Below, piece after piece: positions 21,311 through 30,900 of a DNA stretch of 35,000 nucleotides. The stretch is from Carex sylvatica (taxonomy: Eukaryota > Streptophyta > Magnoliopsida > Poales > Cyperaceae): contig CAXKVR010000196.1 of NCBI GenBank assembly GCA_964058845.1, forward strand, positions 1 through 35,000, read 5' to 3'. The notes under the pieces are model-generated. The model had not been told where the DNA came from. It searched no databases and saw nothing but the letters and a program-made list of their open reading frames with translations. Made by a program: the position numbers and the translations under genes. How positions within the stretch are numbered: the stretch's first letter is position 1; each line of letters starts with the position of its first letter.

Positions 21311-22240
21311 ATCAAACTTAAAGTAACTACTAACTTCATTGTCTATCAAATCTAAAGTAGGTATAATGTCTATGAGAGACCTAGTCCGCTCTTGAGTAAT
21401 AGCAATTTTGTCAGTGAAAGTTTGCCAAAACTTGCCATATTTGATAGGTTGGTTGTCCACAAGCACTTAACCAGTGTCAGTACGGAGATATTATGTTACG
21501 AGTGTATGTGTTCAATCAGCAAGTCAATTGTGATGCATTTATTGTTCTTCTCAATTGGACTGTTGACTACATTAAATTCTATTGCAAGAGACTACGGGCT
21601 TAACCTGCAAAAAAAAAAAAAAGACTCCGTACCTCAATCTAAATTGTAGAGTACCAACTACCAAGTACTTTTGAATAAATGGAGGTAAGAAATATATATA
21701 GTGCTGATTTGATAGATATGGTGATTATCCTTTTCAGGTCTACATTATATATCAGAATTAATGTACAGCTCGGATCCCTTGGTTTAAAAATGAAAGATTT
21801 TGTATTTTGTATGTTTAGTGGCTAATGCTTGAACCCCGTCAGTAGGAACTACTTAGTGCTAACCTGGGTCCTAAAGAAAATAACATAGACATACACTTTG
21901 ACTGGCAAGTTGTTAGCATAAATTGAAAGGACAAATTAAGTTGGAAAAAACGAAAGAGAGCGGTAATTGGGCTCTGGCAAGAAGAAAAGAAAGTGGGCAG
22001 AATAGAATAGAAACTAAAGAATAGAATAAATTGAGGTGACTTTCATGTAGAATCCCAATGGACAAGGATATTAGGATAACATCAACATGACAACATTAGC
22101 TTATTACGTAGTAATGTCAAAGGTGGGCAGGGGATTCAATCCGCACATAACACGCCATTCCGACTACTATTTTCTACAAATCCCATTTTCTTCCTCCATC
22201 ATTCATCACTTTTATTGATCCCGGCCAGGAAAAATTGATA

Positions 22241-22418
22241 GAATTCGTATCCTCTGAGATATCTCAAACTTTGCGTGACTTTATGGAAAATTCCAACCGT
22301 TTAAGTACGTTCTGCACGAATCTCAAAGCACATATAATACTGACCCTACATCACCCCCGAATATGCACCGGACACGTCGGTCACGCAAAAGTTGAGATAT
22401 CTCAGAGAATACGCACTC
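22241..22418. mobile_element. Mutator-like MITE, 178 bp, 9-bp target duplication
   Basis: Terminal inverted repeats of about 40 bp with the blocks CTCTGAGATATCTCAA and TTGCGTGAC: left 22241-22280, right ending at 22418. Flanked by perfect 9-bp direct repeats AAATTGATA (22232-22240 and 22419-22427). Confidence 0.85.
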
Positions 22419-22785
22419 AAATTGATATTGGGAAGGAAAAAGAGGTTTGTTTCTAAGGAACGAGAGTTGGTAAATAGTCGTAGAAAGTGGGAAGATAGGA
22501 GGAATAGGAATGAGAGGACTTGGGAGCCAACAAGGAGGCATCAAATCCTTAGAAATATCAGGAATTCTGAAATTCCAAATTCAATCGTCAAAGTTTTTTT
22601 ATACATAAATTTGTTTTTTTATACATAAATTTTGAAGCAGACAATTTTTTATGTACGGATCTCAAAATAGATAGACAGTTGAATTGAAAATTTCAGAGTC
22701 TTTTGTTTCCGAATTTTTCTGCCATGAAAATTAACGCTACGATTTTTTGAATTTCCAATACAAATTTTCACAATAATTAATTATT

Positions 22786-24236
22786 GAATCCGTCATTAGT
22801 ATTTGTAATCATTAGTATTTGTAGTTTAACTTAGTAACTTTTCTAACTACATACAGATTGACTCACACAATGAACACGAACAAAAGAAACAATCCAGTTT
22901 GTCTTTTATGAAATAATTATTGATACCACAAGTTATCTAGAGGATAATTACTATAATTAATATAAATGAAAATAAATTTACAGGTAGGGGTGTCAATGAT
23001 ACAACTGTTTACTCTATTCGTACTGTATTCGATAAGTGGATATGGGTGAGATTTGTTTTCATTAACTTATCTGGTATGAGTATGAGTAAGAATATTTTTT
23101 CCGTTAGCTAAATGTGTAAGGATACAGATAAAGACTATTTCGTACCCGTTACACTATAAGGTAATTATATAAAATATAATTATGTGACAATGTTTGAACA
23201 ATAATTAGTGATTTTTTTGTTATTAGAAAAATGTTAAACAAACGTTATTTTTATTTGTTTGTTTTGTTATTTAATTAAATTATTGAATTTGTCCGAAGAG
23301 ATATTTGTATTTTTAAATACCCTTGCTTCATAAAAATACAATTTAGTTGGAACTGATTTGTTTTTTATTAGTAATGTTGTTTATGTGTGAAATGAAAGAG
23401 TTTTGATATTCTGTTTGTTAAAATATAATAAAATTAATTATTATTCGTATTATTCGTTTTTCACCCGCTACCATTTTGTTATCCAATAATTTTAACGGAT
23501 AATGATGGGATAAGATAAGATCAATTCTTAATGAATAAGAATAAGATATAGATAAGATTAATTTTTAGTGATATGGGTATTAAAAATGCTTCCACGCTAC
23601 CGGTATCATACCCATTGACACTCCAATTTACAAGGAAGTTTCAATACCACAAAACTTATATATGTGCAATTTTAGTTTTAATACCCCTAATTTCTCTTAA
23701 ATCAAGTTTGAGGACAATATAGATAAGTGTTTTTGAGAAAGGTTCTAATGCTACTAGATTTTGTGCTCTAAAATGTCCAATTTGAAGATTCTAATGCAAT
23801 GATTGTCGAGAGAAAGTTCTAATGTTACTAGATTTTGTGCTATAAAATGTCCAATTTGGAGATTCAAATGCAATGATTGTCCTCAAATTTGATTTAAGAG
23901 AAATTAGAATAATATGTTCAAATTTTACTTTTTTGTTTGTTTATATTTGAAAATTTATAACTCAAATTGCACATAAAATTTGTGGTATTGAAACTCTCCC
24001 ATAAATAAGTTTACTTTTTCATAAAAAGATATTTTGTGGTATTTTTTTTATAAATTTATTTTCATTTATATTAATTATAATAATTATTATCTAGATAACT
24101 TGTGGTATTACTATTACTAATTATTTCATAAAAGACAAACTGGATTGTTTCTCTATTTTTGTTCATTGGGCGAGTCAATCTTTTTGTACTTAGAAAAGTT
24201 ACCAAATTAGTCTATAAATAATTGAATACTAATGAG
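22786..24236. mobile_element. Foldback element, 1.45 kb, split by a nested hAT-like insertion
   Basis: The left part (about 22795-22980) is an inverted copy of about 24045-24235: both carry GTAACTTTTCTAA, GATTGACTC, CAATGAAC, the block AAACAATCCAGTTTGTC and a TATAAATGAAAATAAATTTA run. After the nested insertion, pairing resumes at 23633 (GAAxxTTTCAATACCACAAA and AATTTCTCTTAAATCAA blocks). The core carries a 74-bp tandem duplication (23742-23881). Flanking TAATTAATTATT at 22774-22785 and 24237-24248 could be the target duplication but is AT-rich. No readable transposase. Confidence 0.75.
22983..23624. mobile_element. Nested non-autonomous hAT-like element, 8-bp target duplication
   Basis: Ends GGGGTGTCAATG (left, from about 22987) and GGAGTGTCAATGGG (reverse complement of the right end) are inverted. 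The element is flanked by 8-bp direct repeats AATTTACA (22975-22982 and 23625-23632), the hAT target size. It interrupts the left arm of the 22786-24236 foldback, so it is younger. The interior is AT-rich with degenerate GATAAG/GATATGG words and no coding sequence. Confidence 0.75.
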
Positions 24237-24248
24237 TAATTAATTATT

Positions 24249-24666
24249 ACGATTTATTTATTTAGAGTCCAAAAACGTGACCCAGATTGGTTAATTACTT
24301 GATTTTCTATAGAAGTCATGGAAATACTACCCACCGGTGTTCGGAGGATTTGATTTCCAACAAGAAGCCCATACGGCAATAAAGAGTGGGGCCGTGTGGG
24401 CCCGCCTGACGGTGCATTGCAAACTCAAATTGATCAAAACTTACGTCTAGTTGGAGTTGTGCTGGCTCGCTTCTTTTTATTATATTCCTAATAGATAAAT
24501 AAAGAGAACAAATAGACAAGGAAAGAGGAAAACATAAAGAGAGAGAGACAGTGGAAGCAAGGGTGGATCCTTTGATGTATTGATCAGAACTGAAAGTGAA
24601 AAATCACTAGATTAAATCAAATCAAAAGGGTGGGACGAAAGAGTACACCAGGAAAAGAAGAAGAAG
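24249..24666 (+). other. UCP upstream region
   Basis: Spacer, then a GA-rich stretch (24534-24666) that is probably the 5' UTR of the uncoupling-protein gene. No confident promoter motif. Confidence 0.4.
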
Positions 24667-27296
24667 ATGAAACAGGATAACGGAGGACCCAAGCTTGAAA
24701 TCTCCTTCGCTGGCCGCTTCGCCAGCAGCGCCATCGCCGCGTGCTTCGCCGAGGTTGAAATCTCGCTCCCCGATCTTTCTTCCTTCTCTTTCTCTCTCTC
24801 TCCCCTTGTCTCCTTGTCTCTTTCTCTGTGTATCACTCACGGCAATTGCTTTCATTTAATGTAGCTCCTTGCATCTACTTACCAATGGCATGCATACTTC
24901 TAATTAAGCTCCCATTCTTTTCCTCTCAACAACATTCTATTTCAATCTCTTCTACTTCTATTACTAATTATTTACTCCCCATTTATAGTCAAACACATGT
25001 ATGTCATACCCAATCCCAATGGATTATCCAATTAATAATATTCTCTTTTAATGCCCATTTGTTATCTTATATCATCTTTCATGTTTCATTAGTCTTCTCT
25101 TCTAATTTAATTTAATATATTACTTCTCAATCGGACAGGAAGATTTATAGAATTGTTATAGTTGACTCAGATAATGTATTGAGAAAAGTGGACCGACTAA
25201 TTAACTGTACTCAAGTTAAAAACCTTACAGAAGTTGGAACTAGAATGAGAGAAAAAGGGGAGAGCATGAATGAGATTTCTATTTTCAAGTTCAATTTAAT
25301 GCTTGCATTGCATGCATGTAGGTGTGCACAATCCCGCTGGACACGGCAAAAGTGAGGCTGCAGCTGCAGAAGAATGTTGCAGTGGGGCCGGGAGCGGAGC
25401 TACCCAAGTACAGAGGCATGCTCGGCACTGTCGCCACCATCGCCCGAGAGGAGGGCGCTGCCGCTCTCTGGAAGGGCATCGTCCCCGGATTGCAGCGCCA
25501 ATGCATCTATGGTGGCCTCCGAATTGGTTTATATGAACCTGTCTGTACCTTTACTCATCTATTTTTCTTCTTTTTACTATTACTATTATTACTATTACTA
25601 TATTTTAAGTTTTTTTCCTTCTAATTTTTTTTTAATTTTGCTTTTTTGTATGTACTTATTTGTGCTCAATGCCTAATTGACAGATAAAATCCTACTCTGT
25701 TGGTCCCGACCATCATGGAGATATTCCCCTAACCAAGAAGATATTTGCTGGCCTCGCAAGTGGTACGCAGAGCACAAATACTATGATTCCTGTCTTTCAT
25801 AAGCATTTTCTCAATATCTAATTGTTCCAGAGGTACAATGCTGATCTTGAGGCAGGCCCACAGTTTCAATTCCATGTCTGAGATGCTATTGTGATTCTAA
25901 CATTAAGTAGTGTCCCTTACCAGAACTATATTTTTCAAATTTGACACAAAGAAATGAAGGTTGCTTGTTGGATCAGATGCTGACCTGAAATCATTATATA
26001 GTCTTACTCTATAACTGATCTGAATAATTCAATGGGAACAAGGTGCAATTGCGATAATGGTGGCAAATCCAACGGATCTTGTGAAAGTGAGGCTTCAGGC
26101 AGAGGGGAAGTTGGCACCTGGCGTTCCAAGGCGATACTCCGGTTCTCTCAATGCCTACTCTACAATTGTCAAGAAGGTTCACTTGCTCTTAATATGTGCT
26201 TCTTGTTTGTTTGTTTGTCATAATTGAATTATATCAATATTAAATTCTTTTTTTTAGGGTGTACCAATATTAATTTTTACTTTTCTTTATTATTATTTTT
26301 TTTTCCAAAAAGTAGGAAGGAGTAAGGGCTTTGTGGACTGGGCTTGGACCTAATGTTATGCGAAATGCAATCATCAATGCTGCCGAACTAGCCAGCTACG
26401 ATCAAGTGAAGCAGGTGCACTGTTAAACATGTTTCTCTTGTTTCTGCGATAGTGATAATAGCTTCTGACTTTTGAGGTGATATTGTTAATAATATTTATT
26501 TGGGGTGCAGACAATATTGAAAATACCAGGGTTCAAGGATGATGTGATCACACACCTTTTTTCTGGACTTGGTGCTGGCTTCTTTGCTGTTTGTATTGGG
26601 TCTCCTGTTGATGTCGTATGTTCCCCTTGTACACCTCATTTTTTCTTTATTTCTTAATTTTTAACTTGCCATGCCACTATGCCAGCCATGTGTTTTGAGT
26701 GGTGGTTAGATTTTTTTATAGTCGATTTTGTTGTTGTTCTTGTTTTTAGGTTAAATCGAGAATGATGGGAGACTCATCATATAAGAGCACACTTGATTGC
26801 TTTGTGAAGACGCTCAAGAATGATGTATGTTTAAGCCTTAACTCCCTGAACTTAACATCATTTTTAAACCAGTTTATAACGCTAAAAAATGTAGTTGGCA
26901 TTCTCTAGTTTATCACATATCACCTCAGATTGGTGGTGCTATTGATCGGTTTAAATACTTAATTTAAGAATATCAAGTTAAACAGCAAATGTCGGGCATG
27001 TTAAGACATGAGAGTTCTGTCTAAAGAGGTTGCTTGTGGTGTTACAATACAGGGACCGCTGGCTTTCTACAAGGGCTTTCTTCCAAACTTTGCTCGGCTT
27101 GGTTCATGGAACGTCATTATGTTCTTGACTTTGGAGCAGGTCCCCTTCTTTTGTGCAAATAATTGGACATTTTATATGTTGTTATGCAAGTTCTTTCTTT
27201 ACTGATTTTTTTTCCCCCTTTTCATTGTGTTGTTGCTCAAACAATTAACAGGTTCAAAAGGTGTTTGCAAAGAAGCCTAGTGCTGAGGTTGCATGA
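24667..27296 (+). CDS. UCP1: Plant mitochondrial uncoupling protein (mitochondrial carrier family), 9 exons
   Basis: Inner-membrane carrier; plant UCPs give fatty-acid-stimulated proton leak and exchange dicarboxylates and aspartate/glutamate. Exons: 24667-24753, 25322-25540, 25684-25762, 26043-26176, 26316-26414, 26511-26615, 26750-26824, 27053-27139 and 27252-27296. They join in frame to 309 residues (family about 305). The three carrier repeats each carry the Px[DE]xx[KR] signature: PLDTAK (34-39), PTDLVK (138-143) and PVDVVK (238-243, across exons 6/7). UCP hallmark blocks include [31 protein letters not shown] and SRMMGDS. There is no cleaved presequence, as usual for carriers. The C-terminal half reads like UCP1; the N-terminus ([10 protein letters not shown]) and [15 protein letters not shown] resemble UCP2, so the paralogue number is tentative. 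Intron 1 has a weak donor (GTTGAA). Confidence 0.93.
25575..25602. repeat. (TAC/TAT)n microsatellite in UCP intron 2
   Basis: ACTATT-type trinucleotide run in a T-rich intron. Confidence 0.7.
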
Positions 27297-27927
27297 TTGA
27301 TGACCTTTTAGAAGGAAAATTAAGAAGCATTGACATACACCTTCAACTAATGAGATTATTGTTTTTCTCATTTAATAATAGAGAGCAGCTGATCTCAAAT
27401 AAAATAATAGCTGGAATCTTCAGAAATGGACTGTAGAAAGAATAATCAATATTTTTTGTTTTGTTTTGTTTTTCCTTTTTTCTTTTGTACTTTGTGGTTG
27501 TGTTCGATGGAATGCAATTTTGAAGTGCCTTAACAATAAGCAAAATTGGGCCTCTTCGATGATGGGTAATTGGGCCCCCCCCCCCCCCCCCCCCCAATTT
27601 ATTGTATTCTGTTTTCTTAATGTTAAGAGGCGATAGTAGTATTATTCTTCAGCGGTCCAGTTTGACGCCTGTTCCACGAACTAAATGGGCTGCCAGCTAC
27701 GAAAGAGGGAAAAAAAATAGAATATCTAGATATTTATTTTAATTGGTTTTGTTTATTTATCAAGCACCTCTCCATTCTCTAAAGGAAAGTGGCTAGAGGC
27801 CACTCATTTTTATTCTGGAGTCCTTTCCCTTCTTCCCTTGTTGCGTAATTGCATTGCCCAAATTCATCAAATGAAATGCATGAATGAATCAATTAATTAA
27901 TAGAGAGAAAAGGAAAAAGACACAGCG
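27297..27927. other. UCP 3' UTR and PHT4 upstream region
   Basis: UCP 3' flank, a 21-base C homopolymer (27575-27595), then the upstream/5' UTR region of the PHT4 gene, GA-rich just before its ATG. No other gene seen. Confidence 0.5.
27575..27595. repeat. Poly(C) tract, 21 bases
   Basis: Uninterrupted C run after GGG; a slippage-prone and sequencing-error-prone site. Confidence 0.9.
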
Positions 27928-30900
27928 ATGCTAGGAGCGGCAGCTTATCTCCGTCCTCTCCCGTCGTCTTCTTCTATTAATATAGCTGCTGCTATTACTA
28001 CTGCTAATTGTTGTTCTTCTTCCTCCTCTTCTTGTTACAGCAATAGAAATAGAATTAGAAATAGAAATAGACATACAAATAGACTAAATAGGAACAGAGA
28101 CAACAATATTGGATTCAGATGTTTATCAAGGGGGATCAACAGCAGCAGCAGAAGCAGCAACACAAGGCAGAGCAGCATTAGGAGATGGGCGCTGCCGGGG
28201 GCAGACTTGAAGTCTGAGGCCCCTCCGGAGCCACAGCCCTCTCATTCTCCTAATTCTTTTGATTCTGTTTCTGATTTAGACACCATCAACAAGAATAAAA
28301 GTAACAGCAGCAACACATTTCCAAAGCGATGGATCATTGTTCTGCTCTGCTTCTCTGCTTTCTTGCTCTGCAACATGGACCGTGTCAACATGAGCATTGC
28401 GATTCTTCCCATGTCAGCTGAGTATAACTGGAGCCCTGCCACTGTTGGCCTTGTCCAATCTTCCTTTTTCTGGGGCTATCTTCTCACTCAGGTCTCTTTC
28501 TTTCATTCATTCTCTTACTTAATTATTTACTTGCTTATTTTGCTCCTCAGTTTCACTACATTTCATATACTATCTATATCCAGATTGCAGGAGGGATTTG
28601 GGCTGATACCGTAGGAGGAAAGACTGTGCTCGGCTTTGGGGTTATCTGGTGGTCTATTGCCACTGCTCTTACTCCGGTCGCAGCCAAGCTCGGTTTGCCT
28701 TTTCTCCTGGTTGTACGTGCTTTCATGGGCATCGGTGAGGTTAGTCTGTCTTATTTTATTTCTACCTATAACAAACCAGCCCCCTTCTGATTAATTATCC
28801 TTTTGCTTTAGGATAAGTGAAGATAGATAACCATAACATTTTACCGTTTTCTTTTCTATCCTAATTTGTAATTAATTAGGGGGTGGCCATGCCGGCAATG
28901 AACAACATTCTATCCAAGTGGATACCAGTAGACGAAAGGAGTAGATCTCTGGCTCTTGTATACAGCGGCATGTACCTGGGCTCAGTAACAGGCCTCGCAT
29001 TCTCCCCTTTGCTTATCCATAATTATGGATGGCCTTCTGTATTCTACTCCTTTGGCTCGCTTGGCACTGTCTGGTTTGCTCTCTGGTCTAGTAAGGTAAG
29101 GTATCTGACAATTTTAATGAAATAAAACTAAAGAACACGGCACTCCCATGAACTCCCTTCCCTCCCAATTTTATTTATTATCAGATTTTTGTATTACAGA
29201 ATAATATTTTTAAGAGTTGCTTATGCTCCTTATAACATAGAGCAATACAACTATTACATCTCCAAATAAGAAAAATAATCTTTCTTAATCATGGAAATAA
29301 TATAACATGGAAATACTACTGTCTTGGTACTAGGCAAAATATACAGGAAATTTATTTCCTTATCAGCAAGATGTAATTTGACGATTCCTTCATGAGTCAT
29401 GATCTAATCCTTCATGGGTCATGACACTTTTCTTCTTTGACACGGTGCTTCTTTTACACTCCCCCTCATCGTGGTAAGAAGATATCGACCATCCCAATTC
29501 GACTAACAGCTTGCTGAAACTCCTTGCCACCTATTGCCTTTGTTAGAATGTCAACAGCTTGCTCGCTCGACTTTACAAATGACAATGTGATCACCTTAGA
29601 ATCCAGTTTCTCCTTGAGAAAATGTCGATCAATCTCGATATGCTTGGTACGATCGTATTGTACTGGATTATGAGAGATCTGAATGGCAGTTTTGTTGTCA
29701 CAGAATAGTCTCATTTCTTTTGTGTTTTCGAGTCCAAGTTGTGTTAAGACCTTTTTTATCCATATCAATTCACAGACTCCCTTGACCATTCCTCGGAACT
29801 CTGCTTCTGCACTTGACAAAGCAACTACATTTTTCTTTTTACTCCTCCAAGTCACTAAATTACCTCCAATGAAGGTAAAGTATCCCGCAGTTGACCTCCG
29901 GTCCAAGACATTACCAGCCCAGTCTGCATCAGTGAAGCCATCAACATCTAGGTGCCCATGTTTCAAGAAAGTTATTCTCTTGCCTGGAGTATGAGATAAA
30001 TATATAAGCTTCCCAACTAATCTCTGATATCTCTCCTTGTCTACTGGATTTTGGTCAGATTTTATTTCCAACTTCAAGTTTTGCACCATTGGAGTCTCGG
30101 CAGGTTTACACTCTAGCATCCCTACTTCGCTCAACAAGTCCAGTATATACTTCCTTTAGGAGAGAAATATACCTTTCTTGCTTCTAGAGACCTCAATACC
30201 CAGGAAGTATTTTAGCCCTCCTAAGTCCATCTCAAATTCTCTTGAGAGCTACAGTTTCAGCTCCTTCATCCCTTCTTCATCATTGCCAGTAATAATCATA
30301 TTATCGACATAAATAATCAACACTACAATCTTACTTCCCTTTTCTCTTGAAGAATAGCGTATGATTAGAATCTGCTTGCACATAGCCATAGTTCTTCATC
30401 GCGCTTCTGAATTGTCCAAACCACGCTCTGGGTGATTGCTTCAAGCCATATAGCGCCTTATTGAGTTTGCACACCTTCTTCTCTCCTTCTTCATGACAGA
30501 AACCAGGAGGAATGTCCATGTAAATTTCTTCCTCCAAATCTCCGTGCAGGAATGCATTCTTCACATCAAATTGGTGCAATGGCCACTCGAGATTGGCTGC
30601 AATTGACAAAATAACTCGAATTGTGTTAAGTTTAGCCACTGGAGAAAAAGTCTCCTGAAAGTCAATGTCGTAAGTTTGGGTGTAACATATTGCAACCAAG
30701 CGTGCCTTGTACCTTTCAATCTCCCTTGTCGCATTATATTTAATGGAGTAGACCCATCTACACCCAACAGGTTTTTTTCCACTCGGCAAATTAACTAGTT
30801 CCCAAGTGTTATTTTTCTCAAGGGCTTCCATCTCCACATTCATTGCGTCAACCCAGTTTTTATTTTCACATGCATCTTCAAGTTTTTCTGGTATGGCAAA

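Noticed and set aside
24612..24855. Minus-strand frames rich in Arg/Glu/Lys
   Set aside because: Shadows of UCP exon 1 and the CT-rich start of intron 1.
25303..25676. Alternative-frame open stretches over UCP exon 2
   Set aside because: Only the frame starting GTG TGC at 25322 carries the PLDTAK carrier motif and joins in frame to the neighbouring exons.
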